NCBI GenBank assembly: GCA_963706835.1
Contig: CAVPOB010000040.1
Coordinates: 186,001-250,000 of the forward strand
DNA from: CAVXYG01 sp963706835
GTDB taxonomy: Bacteria; Actinomycetota; Actinomycetes; S36-B12; GCA-2699445
Direction of reading: 5' to 3'
Length of the DNA stretch: 64,000 nucleotides
Notes under the pieces: generated by a model
Seen by the model: only the letters and a program-made list of their open reading frames with translations
Told to the model about the DNA's origin: nothing
The model's database searches: none
Position numbers and translations under genes: made by a program
Shown here: one piece after another, positions 9,262 to 21,145 of the stretch
Layout: each line of letters begins with the position of its first letter
Position numbering within the stretch: the first letter of the stretch is position 1

Positions 9262-10301
9262 CCGGCTCCACCGTCCATCACCTGCTCGGAGAAGTGGCAG
9301 GCGACGTGCGCTCTCGCCGCGCACGCGCAGCGTAGGCGGGGCCGGATCCTGCGGCAGACGTCTTGGGCGAAGATGCGCACCGCGGAGCGAAGGAACAGCC
9401 GCCGGGCAGCCGCGTGAGGTTGGGCGGCAGCCCCTTGATCGCGATACAGCTGCTCGCCCTTGGAGTCGATCCGCGGCACCGAGTCCAGCAGGCCCTTGGT
9501 GTACGGGTGGGCCGGCCGGTGGTAGATGTCGGTGACGGGGGCCTGCTCCACGACCCGCCCGCATACATGACCGCGATCCGGTCGGCGACATCCGCCACGA
9601 CGCCGAGGTCGTGGGTGATGAGGATCAGCCCCATGTTCAGCTCGTCCTGCAGGCTCGCGAGCAGTTCCATGACCTGGGCCTGCACGGTGACGTCGAGCGC
9701 GGTGGTCGGTTCGTCGGCGATCAGCACATCCGGCTTCAGCGCCAGCGACATCGCGATCATGATGCGCTGCCGCATGCCGCCGGAGAACTGGTGGGGGTAG
9801 TCGTCGACCCGCTGGGCCGCCGCCGGGATGCGCACCAGGTCCATCAGCTCGATGGCCTTCTGGCGCGCGTCGGCCTTGCCCATGCCCTCGTGCGCCCGGA
9901 ACATCTCGCCGATCTGTCGGCCCACGGTGTGCACCGGGTTGAGCGAGGACAGCGCGTCCTGGAAGATCATCGCGATGTTGCGGCCGCGGATCTTGCGCCG
10001 CTCCTTCTCCGGCAGGCAACAGCAGGTCCGTGCCGCGGAACTGCACCGATCCACCGGTGACGAACCCGGGCGGCGTGTCGAGGATGCCCATGATCGCCTG
10101 CGCGGTGACGGACTTGCCGCACCCGGACTCGCCGAGGATCGCCAGCGTCTCGCCCTCGGCCAGCGGAGAAGCTCACCCCGTTGACCGCCTTGGCGATGCC
10201 TTCCCTCGTGCGGAACTCCACCTCAAGGTCCGTGACCTCCAGCAGCGGCGCCGGCGAGGATCCAGCGGCCGCCGGCCGGCGCTGGCGTCCGTTACTGTCA
10301 C
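9258..10301 (-). pseudogene. Oligopeptide ABC transporter ATPase (OppD/DppD type), heavily frameshifted in this sequence
   Basis: First ATPase of the peptide importer. The pieces, in order over all three minus frames, are LLEVTDLEVEFRTREG, ILGESGCGKSVTAQAI (Walker A), IAMIFQDALSSLNPVHTVG (Q-loop), YPHQFSGGMRQRIMIAMSLA (signature), VLIADEPTTALDVTVQA (Walker B), LILITHDLGVVADVADRI, then VVEQAPVTDIYHRPAHPYTKG and the cysteine-rich GGCSFAPRC tail. Frame changes are needed near 10255, 10160, 10015, 9560, 9445, 9382, 9347 and 9308, and no stop codon interrupts the restored protein. The proposed GTG start at 10301 has GGAG five bases upstream, nine bases after the permease stop. All catalytic motifs are intact, which argues for poor base calling or very recent decay. 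Confidence 0.8.
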
Positions 10302-10309
10302 GCTCGCTC

Positions 10310-11296
10310 CTACCGCAGCTTCGGGTCGAGGGCGTCGCGCACGGCATCGCCCATCATGATGAACGCGAACACGGTCAGGGACAGGAACGCTGCGGGGAAG
10401 AGCAGCATGTGCGGCGAAGTGCGCACGTAGGTGGCGGCGTCGCTGATCGCGATGCCCCAGGAGACGACCGGCGGCTGCAGCCCGATGCCGAGGAACGACA
10501 GCGTCGCCTCGGCGGCGATGTAGCCGCCCAGCGAGATCATCGCGACCACGATCACCGGAGCCAGCGAGTTCGGCAGCACGTGCCGGGTGATGATCCGACC
10601 ACCGCCGGCACCCAGCGCTCGGGCGGCTTGGACGAAGTCGGTGCTCTTCACCTGGATCACCGACGGATCGCATGATGCGCGCGATCTGGGTCCAGCCCAG
10701 GATCGGCCAGCGCGAGCACGACCTTGATGATCGTCACCAGTTCCGGGGTCTGCGGGTCCGATGGGAAGGCCGTGAGGACCAGGATGCCGCCCAGCAGCAG
10801 CGGAATCGCGAAGAAGATGTCGGTGAATCGACTGGTGATGGAATCGATCCACCCGCCGTAGAAGCCGCCGATGATGCCCGTGATGCCGCCGATGATGACC
10901 ACGGCCAGGGTGGTGAAGATCCCGACCATGATGGAGGCCCGGGCGCCGTAAATGGTGCGGGCGTAGACATCGCAGCCCTGCAGGTCGTAGCCGAACCACG
11001 CGCTCGCCGCTCGGCGCCTGCCGGGAGCGCGACAGGTCGCAGTCGAAGGGGTCGCGTCCCAGCGCGAAGATCTGCGGGAAGATCGCCATGAGCACGAAGA
11101 CCGCGATCAGCAGCAGGGAGATGATGAAGAGCGGCCGCCGCTTCAGGTCGTCGTAGGCGTCCCGCCACAGCGATCGGGGCTTGCCGACGATCCTCCGAAC
11201 CGGGCAGCACCGGCGGCTCACCAGCCCTCACGGGCCATCCGGTTCCGCGACCTCGGGCGAGGACAGTGATGCGGAGAGTGCGTCAGGATCACTCAT
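10310..11296 (-). pseudogene. Oligopeptide ABC transporter permease (OppC/DppC type), frameshifted in this sequence
   Basis: Inner-membrane permease of the peptide importer. The N-terminal helix RRPLFIISLLLIAVFVLMAI, a GARASIMVGIFTTLAVV helix, IIGGFYGGWIDSITSRFTDIFFAIPLLLG and the EAA-type cytoplasmic loop DFVQAARALGAGGGRIITRHVLPN followed by C-terminal helices (ATLSFLGIGLQPP) are all present but spread over frames. Changes are needed near 11010, 10705 and 10670, and one or two more near the N-terminus, where an in-frame TGA follows the first 22 codons. The ATG at 11296 overlaps the upstream permease stop by eight bases (ATGAGTGA), the usual coupling in opp operons. The restored protein would be about 325 residues. 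Confidence 0.8.
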
Positions 11297-12212
11297 AGCG
11301 AATCCTCGGGTCCAGGACGCCGTACAGCAGGTCCACGATCAGGTTGACCAGCAGGAAGACCAGCACCAGGAAGGTGATGGTCGCGGTCACCAGTAGCCCC
11401 TCGCGACTCTGGATGGAGTCGAAGACCAGGCCCCCGATGCCGTTGATGTTGAAGATGCCCTCGGTGACCACGGCCCCGCCCATGAGCGCGCCGAAGTCGG
11501 CGCCGATGAACGTGATGACGGGAATCAGCGAGTTGCGCAGGGCGTGTCGGACGACCTGGCTGCGCGGCAGCCCCTTGGCAGTGGCGGTGCGCACGTAGTC
11601 GGCCCGCATGTTCTCGGCCAACTGCGTCCTGGTGAGTCGGGCCACGTACGCCAGAGACAGTGCCGCGAGCACGAATGCCGGCAGTATGAGGTCGCTGATG
11701 GGCGCGCCGACCCCGACCGTCGGCGGGAACCAGCCCAGCTGAACGCCGAAGACGTACTGCGCCAGGTAGCCGATGACGAAGACGGGGATCGAGACGACGA
11801 CCAGGGTCGTGATCAGGACGAAGTTATCGATGAAACTGCCGCGTCTGAGGCCGGCCAGCACACCGGCGAGGATGCCGATCACGACTTCGATGGTGATCGC
11901 CATCGTGGTCAGCTTCAGCGTCGCGGGCAGCGCGTTGGCGATCTCCTCGGTCACCGGTCGGCCGCGGAAGGTCTCGCCGAGGTCACCCTGAACCAGATTG
12001 ACCATGTACTTGCCGTACTGGACCAGCAGCGGATCGTCGAGGTTGTACTTCTCGATCTGGGCCTCGATGTACGACGGGGGGCACGGCCGGTCCCCGCACT
12101 TGCCGGCGAACGGATCGCCGGGCAGCGCCCAGACCATGGCGAAGATCAGGAACGTGGTGCCCAACACGACCGGGATCATCTGCAGCAATCGCCGCAACGT
12201 GTATTGACCCAC
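11289..12212 (-). CDS. Oligopeptide ABC transporter permease (OppB/DppB type)
   Basis: An intact 307-residue permease with six predicted membrane helices. The N-terminal helix LLQMIPVVLGTTFLIFAMVWALPGDPF is the standard OppB start. A periplasmic segment with CGDRPCPPSYIEAQIEKYNLDDP follows; its cysteine pair may form a disulfide. The cytoplasmic EAA loop DYVRTATAKGLPRSQVVRHALRNSLIPVITFIG contacts the ATPases, and the protein ends in LVNLIVDLLYGVLDPRIRYE, a typical C-terminus. It pairs with the OppC-type permease to form the channel. It is the only gene of the operon without a frame change, which shows the operon is not uniformly degraded. The substrate is presumably a short peptide or similar. 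Confidence 0.93.
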   Translation of the reverse strand: MGQYTLRRLLQMIPVVLGTTFLIFAMVWALPGDPFAGKCGDRPCPPSYIEAQIEKYNLDDPLLVQYGKYMVNLVQGDLGETFRGRPVTEEIANALPATLKLTTMAITIEVVIGILAGVLAGLRRGSFIDNFVLITTLVVVSIPVFVIGYLAQYVFGVQLGWFPPTVGVGAPISDLILPAFVLAALSLAYVARLTRTQLAENMRADYVRTATAKGLPRSQVVRHALRNSLIPVITFIGADFGALMGGAVVTEGIFNINGIGGLVFDSIQSREGLLVTATITFLVLVFLLVNLIVDLLYGVLDPRIRYE

Positions 12213-12317
12213 AGGAGCGCTCCATGATCAGTCGATGCCGCCGACCCTAGCACCGGCTGCTGCCGACGTGCCGGGGAACGCGCACCGGCAACGCAGATGT
12301 AACACGCCGCAGACGCG

Positions 12318-12352
12318 CAGCGGCCCGCCGACTCGGGGCCGGCGGGCCGCTG
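12318..12352 (-). terminator. Strong hairpin between the binding-protein and OppB genes
   Basis: CAGCGGCCCGCCG (12318-12330) and CGGCGGGCCGCTG (12340-12352) form a perfect 13-bp GC stem with a 9-nt loop, 16 bases after the stop of the binding-protein gene. It probably attenuates read-through so that the abundant binding protein is made in excess over the permease and ATPase subunits. Confidence 0.75.
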
Positions 12353-12367
12353 TGGGGTACTCGCGTG

Positions 12368-14009
12368 CTACTTCAGTTCGATCGTGGTCAGTTCCACGCG
12401 ATCCCGGGGCGAGAACTGCAGATCGGCCACGTTCTCCGACCAGCCGCCGATAGCGCGGGTGTACCACATCGGGATCACCGGCATGTCCTCGGCGAGCAGC
12501 CGCTCAGCCTCCTGGTACTTCTCGTTGGCCTCCTCGATCGTGGCCGACGCACCGGCTTCTGCGAGGAGCGTGTCGAACTGCTCATTGGAGTAGTCGCCGT
12601 CGTTGGCGCTGCCGGTCGAGGCGTACAGCGGAGCCAGGAAGTTCTCGATGCTCGGGTAGTCGAACACCCACCCGGTGCGGAACAACCCGGTCATCTCGCG
12701 GGCGTTGACCTTCTGCCGCAGCGTGGAGAAGTCCGGCTCCGGCGTCGCGATGCACTCCAGGCCCAGGTTGGTGCTGATCTGGTTGCAGACCGCCTCGGTC
12801 CACGCCTTGTGATCACCGTCGGCGTTGTACGACAGGGTGACCGTTTCCGAGAAGCCGGAGGCCTCCAGGTACTCCTTGGCCCGATCCACATCCAGCTCGC
12901 ACAGGTCGCCGCACTGACCCTCGACGTAGCCATCCACGACCGGCGATGCCCAGCCGTCCGCGGGGACGCGAGTGCCGCTGTAGATCTGCGTGGTGATGGC
13001 CTCGCGGTCGATGGCCAGCGACAGCGCCTTGCCGAGGTCGGGGCTGTTGTACGCCTCGACGTACAGCGGCATCGTCACCGTGGCGATGGTGCCGGAGACG
13101 ATTTCGCTCCACCGATCGCCGAGGTCGCCCTGATAGGCGTCGTCAGCCAGCGCCGACACCGGGATGTTGTCCAGCACGTCGAGGTTGTTCGACACCAGGT
13201 CTGCGTAAGCGGCGTCGAAGTCGCTGTACATGCGGAAGACGACCTCGTCCACCTTGGGGGTGTCCTCGCCGGCGTAGTTGTCGTACGCCTGGAGGATGAT
13301 CTGCTGGTTGTTGTCCCACTGCACGAACTCGAACGGCCCGTTGCCGATGGGGGCCTCGCCGAAGGCGTCCGGATCCGCGTAGAACGATTCCGGCAGCGGG
13401 TAGAAGGCCGAGTACGCCACGACCAGCGGGAAGATGACGAAGGGCTTGTCGAGGGTGACCGTGAAGGTCTGCTCGTCGACGACGGCCAGGCCGCTCATCT
13501 CGGTGACCGGGGCCTCGTCCTCGGTGATCTCGCCATCGCCGTTGGCGTCCTCGCCCTGCAGCTCGGTCGAAGCCCTGGATGCCGGCGCCGTCCGGGCCGA
13601 AGAAGTACGAGTTCAACTGGGCGTTCGGGCCGTAGGAGGCCCAGTTCCAGGCGTCCACGTAGGACTGCGCCGTGACGGGGGTGTCGTCGTGGAACGTCCA
13701 CCCCTCGTTCAGGGTGACGGTCCAGGTCTGGTTGTCGTCGCTCTCGATGGACTCCGCCATGGCCAGGATCGGCTCGGCCGTCTCCGCGTCGAGCCGGACC
13801 AGGCCGGTGAAGATGCCGTCGACGACGTTGCCGCCGCCGACCTCGTTGGTGTTGCTCGGGATCAGCGGGTTCTCCGGCTCGGTGCTATTGACCGAGACTG
13901 AGCCGGCGGCATCGCCGGACCCGCCATCGTCGTCGCTGCTACAAGCGGCGAGTGCCAGCGAAAGGATGGCTGCTCCAGCCACCCACTTCGCGCTCGTTCC
14001 TCCGCGCAT
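12368..14009 (-). pseudogene. Peptide-binding lipoprotein (SBP family 5, OppA/DppA type), one frame change in this sequence
   Basis: Extracytoplasmic solute-binding lipoprotein of the importer. MRGGTSAKWVAGAAILSLAL is a lipoprotein signal ending in the lipobox LAAC, with the cysteine about residue 22. The SBP5 fold follows: TNEVGGGNVVDGIFTGLVRLD, ESDDNQTWTVTLNEGWTFHD, then FSPRDRVELTTIELK at the end. One extra base near 13566 splits the frame just before ELQGEDANGDGEITED; without it the protein is about 546 residues. That joining segment holds an EF-hand-like loop, DANGDGEITEDE (13514-13549), in an insert near the middle of the protein. The ATG has AGGAGG nine bases upstream. It is the first gene of the five-gene operon. 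Confidence 0.85.
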
Positions 14010-14037
14010 GGGCTAGTTCCTCCTACAGGAAGCGGCG

Positions 14038-14059
14038 TTGACCTCCGGGTAGCGGTCAA
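14038..14059. promoter_or_regulatory. Candidate operator in the leader of the peptide-transporter operon
   Basis: TTGACC (14038-14043) and GGTCAA (14054-14059) are perfect 6-bp inverted arms separated by 10 bp, 29-50 bp upstream of the binding-protein ATG. This is dyad symmetry of regulator-site size between the probable promoter region and the ribosome binding site; no specific regulator is indicated. Confidence 0.35.
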
Positions 14060-14214
14060 CGATCGGACGCGGTCGCCGAACCAGTCGTGCCGATCCAGTG
14101 ATCCGCATTACATCGTATCCGCCGACCGTGCAAGCCAGCGCAGGACGCTCCAGGCGCGCCGCCGGGACCTGTCCGGCCAGCGGCTGCGGGGAGGGGCTGG
14201 CGTCGCAGGGCGGC

Positions 14215-14440
14215 GTCGAACTGCTGTAACGCCTTCCTCCAGCTGCTCACCGACTGCGGCCACGGCTACACCGTCGGGCTCTACGCCCGCGCCGACGTCG
14301 CCGCAGCGGTGCAGGCGCTGCCCGCGTCCGCGTGGACCCGTGCGTCGGCACCGACCCCGCCGACGGGACGGAACCGGTGGCCCGGGACGGGGCGTGGGTC
14401 CGCGGCGCCCAGCTCGACGGTCAGCCCCCTGCCAGAGATG
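14215..14440 (+). pseudogene. Possible degraded transposase fragment (IS1380-like) in a 635-bp gap
   Basis: Between 14010 and 14648 no intact gene is seen. One plus-strand frame reads CNAFLQLLTDCGHGYTVGLY, then ARADVAAAVQALPASAWT, and a neighbouring frame continues DPADGTEPVARDGAWV and then GAQLDG. The spacing of GY.VG, an alanine-rich helix ending in AW, and RDGAWV resembles the middle of DDE transposases of the IS1380 type. Both ends and the catalytic residues are missing and no terminal inverted repeats were found. The rest of the gap, 14440-14648, shows nothing recognisable. The assignment rests on pattern memory and is weak. Confidence 0.3.
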
Positions 14441-14648
14441 AGGAAGGCGGCGGCACGAACACGACGCTGGGCAGCGCGGACTCCAACGCGCCCCGCCGAC
14501 CGCCCAGCAGGTCGTGCAGCGGGTTGTGCCCCGTGTCGGGATCGGGGTCCGGCATGGCCACCGGACGATGGTGCGCTGGCGCAGGCGCGGCGGCCGACTC
14601 CTCCCCATTGCCCGGCGGGCTGAGCGACCGCCCGGCGACGACTCGCGC

Positions 14649-15956
14649 TCAGCGGATGCTGAAGCGCTCGAAGCGCACCTGGTCCTTGGGGATGCCGAGC
14701 GACTCGAAGCCCTGCTGCAGCGCCGTGGTCATCGGCGGCGGCCCGCACATGAAGACCCAGGTGCTTGTGCCGACCGGGAGGTCGCCGGACGCCCGCTGCG
14801 CCGTCAGATGCCCGTCCTTGCTGGTGACCGCCAGGTGTGCGTGGAATGTCGGGTGGTTGGCCGCGGCGGCCTGGATCTCGTCGTGGAACAGCGCGTCGGA
14901 CTCGTGCTCGACCGAGTACCAGAAGTGGACCGTTCGGTGGAAGTCGTCATCGAGGGATCGGATCCACGACAGGAACGGCGTCACGCCCACCCCGCCGGCG
15001 ATCCACACCTGCTCCTCGCCCCCCTGCCGGTAGTCGAAGCGGCCGAACGGGCCCACGACCTTCGCCGGGACCCCGGGCGTCAGGCCGGTGAGCAGCGTGG
15101 ATGTGTAGTCGCCCGACGCCTTGATCGTGAGTTCGAGATAGGGGTCATCGGGGCTGCTGTCGATGGTGAAGGGGTGCCGCTCCCAGCCGAAAGTGCCCCC
15201 GAAGGCGACCACCAGGAACTGGCCCGGCTGATAGGCCAGCGCATCGCCGGTCGGGGCCAGTCGAACGTCCAGCGTGTTGTCGGTGAGCTGCGTCGCCCGG
15301 GAGACGGTGTAGTCGTAGACGTGGATGACGTGGCGCGCGAGCAGCTCGCGGTACAGGTAGGCGGCGATCCCGACGCCGCCGATCGCCAGGTACCCGACCC
15401 GCAGGGGTGTCGACTCCGCCAGCACGGGGTCGACCATCACACCGTGGACCACAGCGGCGATCACGAACAGGCCCATCAGGCGGTGCGCCGACAGCCATTT
15501 GCCGTAGCTCTTGCGCGCCAGGACCTTCAGGGGGGCGCCCCAGCGCATCCGCGAGAGGCTCGGCGCCAGCGCCCAGAGCGCCAGCAGCAGCAGCCCGAGC
15601 TGCGCCAGGGAGCCCAGCCCGATCCCCAGGACGGTCAGCGAGCTCAGCCCGGGCAGCGGTTCCGACGAGGCGAACGCCGGGTGCACGAGCATCAGCACCA
15701 CGCCGGCGACGGCCAGGTACTTGTGCCACAGCGCCACTCGGTCCATCCCGTTGAAGGCGCTCTCGATGGCCGGGATCAAGGTGACGAGCACCAGCGCCAT
15801 GCTGAACATGAGCACGGCCTGCGCGCCGAGCATCTCCCCGACGTACCGCAGACCCGGCTGGTCGGCCGGCCGGGCTGCCACCCAGAAGAGGAGGTACGCC
15901 ACCGATGTGACGATGACGATGGCGGGGCCGATGAGGTCCCGTGTGCGCGTGGACAT
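14649..15956 (-). CDS. Ferric-reductase-like transmembrane oxidoreductase (flavocytochrome type)
   Basis: A 435-residue protein. The N-terminal half has about six membrane helices with histidines in LWHKYLAVAGVVLMLVHPAF and SAHRLMGLFVIAAVVHGVM, placed to bind two hemes as in ferric-reductase-like domains. The C-terminal half is a ferredoxin-NADP reductase module: YQPGQFLVVAFGG, the FAD motif RHPFTIDSSP, VVGPFGRFDY, the NAD(P) site IAGGVGVTPFLSWIRSL and the end motif FMCGPPPMTTAL. It should move electrons from cytosolic NAD(P)H through FAD and heme across the membrane; the acceptor is unknown. The close SDR gene upstream on the same strand (33 bp apart) suggests co-transcription. Confidence 0.85.
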   Translation of the reverse strand: MSTRTRDLIGPAIVIVTSVAYLLFWVAARPADQPGLRYVGEMLGAQAVLMFSMALVLVTLIPAIESAFNGMDRVALWHKYLAVAGVVLMLVHPAFASSEPLPGLSSLTVLGIGLGSLAQLGLLLLALWALAPSLSRMRWGAPLKVLARKSYGKWLSAHRLMGLFVIAAVVHGVMVDPVLAESTPLRVGYLAIGGVGIAAYLYRELLARHVIHVYDYTVSRATQLTDNTLDVRLAPTGDALAYQPGQFLVVAFGGTFGWERHPFTIDSSPDDPYLELTIKASGDYTSTLLTGLTPGVPAKVVGPFGRFDYRQGGEEQVWIAGGVGVTPFLSWIRSLDDDFHRTVHFWYSVEHESDALFHDEIQAAAANHPTFHAHLAVTSKDGHLTAQRASGDLPVGTSTWVFMCGPPPMTTALQQGFESLGIPKDQVRFERFSIR

Positions 15957-15989
15957 GTCTGCTCCCCGGAGTCGATCCGCCGCCAGCGG

Positions 15990-16754
15990 CTACAGGCCGG
16001 GGCTCTGCTGCATCATGCCGCCATCGACGACGACGGTGGTGGCCGTCATGTACGCGGCACCCGGTCCGGCCAGGAAGACGACCAGATCGGCTACCTCGCT
16101 GGGCTGCGCCATCCGGCCCAGCGGGATGTCCTGGTCGAGGGTGGCGAGGGTGTCGGGCTTCATCTCGACGGTGTTGATCGGGGTCGCGACCGCGCCGGGC
16201 GCGACATTCAGCACCCGCACCCCGTGCGGAGCAAGCTCGACCCCGCCGTTGCGCGCGAGCATGCGCATCCCGCCCTTGCTCAGGCAGTAGGGCGCGTTCC
16301 CGGGCATCGGCCAGTCCTCGTGCACGGAGCTGGTATTGATGATCACGCCCCCGCCTCCCTGGGCGATCATCTGCTTGGCCGCGATCTGGACCCCGAAGAA
16401 GGCGCTCTTGAGATTGACCGCCATGACCGTGTCGTAGGTGTGCTCGCTGGTGTCCAGGACCGAGGTCCGAGACTCCATGCCCGCGTTGTTCACCATGATG
16501 TCGAGGCGCCCGAACCTGGCAACGGCCTCGTCCACGATCGCCTGGACCCCCGCGACCGTGCTGACGTCCGCCCCGACGGTCACCGCGCCGCCGCCCGCGG
16601 CCACGACCTTGCTGGCAAGCGACTCGGCCTCCTCCGGATGGGAGCGGTAGCCGATCACCACGCTGGCCCCGGCTGCGGCCAGCGCCTCGGCGATCGCCGA
16701 CCCAATCCCGCTGCTGCCACCGGTGACGGCAGCCACCTTCCCGTGCAAGCCCAT
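15990..16754 (-). CDS. Short-chain dehydrogenase/reductase (glucose 1-dehydrogenase-like)
   Basis: A 254-residue classical SDR. The cofactor motif TGGSSGIG lies near residue 11, NNAG near 90, the catalytic serine in INTSS, and the YCLSK active-site tyrosine/lysine pair near 160. The C-terminal FLAGPGAAYMTATTVVVDGG is the standard substrate-loop end. YRSHPEEAE just after the first beta-alpha unit resembles NADP-accepting glucose-1-dehydrogenase relatives, but the substrate cannot be assigned. It is transcribed divergently from the glucosidase-like gene at 16.9 kb, with about 160 bp between the two starts that should hold promoters for both; no clear promoter was recognised there. Confidence 0.88.
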   Translation of the reverse strand: MGLHGKVAAVTGGSSGIGSAIAEALAAAGASVVIGYRSHPEEAESLASKVVAAGGGAVTVGADVSTVAGVQAIVDEAVARFGRLDIMVNNAGMESRTSVLDTSEHTYDTVMAVNLKSAFFGVQIAAKQMIAQGGGGVIINTSSVHEDWPMPGNAPYCLSKGGMRMLARNGGVELAPHGVRVLNVAPGAVATPINTVEMKPDTLATLDQDIPLGRMAQPSEVADLVVFLAGPGAAYMTATTVVVDGGMMQQSPGL

Positions 16755-16915
16755 GCGGTTCCTCTCCGATCCCCCTGTTGCTGGGGCGAGCCTAGTCGGT
16801 GCCTACCGTGGGGTGCGCCGTCGGACGGCCGCGTCGCATGACATGCCGAGGGCCGGTTCGGCGCGCACCCAGCGCTGGTGGGACGCTTCCCGCAGGACGC
16901 ATGGAGGCGGCCCCG

Positions 16916-19648
<2,733 letters not shown>

Positions 19649-21145
19649 CTAGACCCCGAGCCGTTCCAGGAGCAGCTCGCGGACCCGGGCGGCGTCGGCC
19701 TGCCCCCGGGTGGCCTTCATGACCGCCCCGATCAGCGCACCAGCGGCCTGCACCTTGCCACCGCGAACCTTCGCTACAACGTCAGGGTTGGCGGTGATGG
19801 CGTCGTCGATCGCTGCCAGCAGCGGCTCGTCGTCGCTGACCAGCGCCAGGCCGCGGCCCTCGATCACTGCAGCGACATCCCCCTCGCCGGCTGCCACACC
19901 GCCGAAGACCTCGCGCGCGAGCTTGTCGTTGAGGGTCCCGGAGCCGATCAGCCCGACGACCTCGGCCACGTGCCCCGGGGACACGCCGAGATCGGCCACC
20001 GGAACCCCGGCCTCGTTGGCCAGCCGCGCCAGCTCGCCCAGCCACCACTTGCGGGCCTCGGCCTGTCCCACACCCAGATCGACGGTCGCCTCAACGGCAT
20101 CGACCGCACCAGCGTTGACCAGCGAGGCCATATCGAAGTCGCTGATCCCCCATTGCGCCTGCAGCCGGGCGCGTCGGGTCGCGGGGTTCTCCGGCAGCCT
20201 ACTGCGCAACTGCTCGACCCAGGCAGCGTCCGGGGCGACCGGGACCAGGTCGGGCTCGGGGAAGTAGCGGTAGTCCTCGGCTTGCTCCTTGGACCGGCCC
20301 GGCGTTGTGGTGCCGGTGTCCTCGTGGAAGTGCCGGGTCTCCTGGTGGATGGTCCCGCCCCCGTCGAGCACCGCCGCTTGCCGCCCGATCTCGGAGCGGA
20401 CGGCGCGCTCGACACTGCGCAGCGAGTTCACGTTCTTCGTCTCGGTCCGCGTGCCCCACGGCGCCCCCGGCGGCGCGATGGAGACGTTGGCGTCGCAGCG
20501 CATGGAGCCCTCCTCCATCCGGGCATCGGTCACGCCGAGGGCCTTGACCACGTCGCGCAGCGCCGCCACGTAGGCCCGGGCCACCGCAGGAGCCATCGCA
20601 CCGGTGCCGACGACCGGCTTCGTCACGATCTCCACCAGCGGGATCCCGGCCCGGTTGTAGTCCACCAGCGAGTAGTCGGCGCCGTGGATGCGGCCGGTCG
20701 CGCCGCCGGCGTGGGTGAGCTTGCCGGTGTCCTCCTCCATGTGGACCCGCTCGATCTCGACCCGTACGACGGTCGAGCCCTCCTCCGTGACGACCGGGAC
20801 ATCCAACCAGCCGCTGGTGCACAGCGGCTCGTCGTACTGGCTGATCTGGTAGTTCTTCGGCATGTCGGGGTAGAAGTAGTTCTTGCGGGCGAACCGGCAC
20901 CAGGAGGCGATGTCGCAGTTCAGCGCCAGGCCGATGAGGATCGTGGACTCGATGGCGCGGGCGTTGACCACCGGCAGCGAGCCGGGCAGGCCCAGGCAGA
21001 CCGGGCACACCTGCGTGTTCGGATCGGCACCGAAGTCGGTCGCGCACCCGCAGAACATCTTCGACTTCGTGTTGAGCTCGACGTGGACTTCCAGGCCGAG
21101 CACGGGTTCGTAGCGGGTCAGGGCCTGCTCGAAGGTGACAGTCAT
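19649..21145 (-). CDS. gatB: Aspartyl/glutamyl-tRNA amidotransferase subunit B
   Basis: A 498-residue GatB that activates and amidates Glu-tRNA(Gln) and/or Asp-tRNA(Asn) with ammonia from GatA. The conserved opening YEPVLGLEVHVELNTKSKMFCGC carries zinc-site cysteines that pair with VCPVCLGLPG. Next come KNYFYPDMPKNYQISQYDEPLC, RVHMEEDTGKLTH, DYNRAGIPLVEIVTKP and EEGSMRCDANVS, all family signatures, then a C-terminal YqeY-like helical tail domain ending LLLERLGV. The ATG at 21145 overlaps the gatA TGA as ATGA, choosing this start over an upstream one. It is the last gene of gatC-gatA-gatB, the usual actinobacterial order, and stops exactly against the convergent glucosidase gene. Confidence 0.97.
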   Translation of the reverse strand: MTVTFEQALTRYEPVLGLEVHVELNTKSKMFCGCATDFGADPNTQVCPVCLGLPGSLPVVNARAIESTILIGLALNCDIASWCRFARKNYFYPDMPKNYQISQYDEPLCTSGWLDVPVVTEEGSTVVRVEIERVHMEEDTGKLTHAGGATGRIHGADYSLVDYNRAGIPLVEIVTKPVVGTGAMAPAVARAYVAALRDVVKALGVTDARMEEGSMRCDANVSIAPPGAPWGTRTETKNVNSLRSVERAVRSEIGRQAAVLDGGGTIHQETRHFHEDTGTTTPGRSKEQAEDYRYFPEPDLVPVAPDAAWVEQLRSRLPENPATRRARLQAQWGISDFDMASLVNAGAVDAVEATVDLGVGQAEARKWWLGELARLANEAGVPVADLGVSPGHVAEVVGLIGSGTLNDKLAREVFGGVAAGEGDVAAVIEGRGLALVSDDEPLLAAIDDAITANPDVVAKVRGGKVQAAGALIGAVMKATRGQADAARVRELLLERLGV

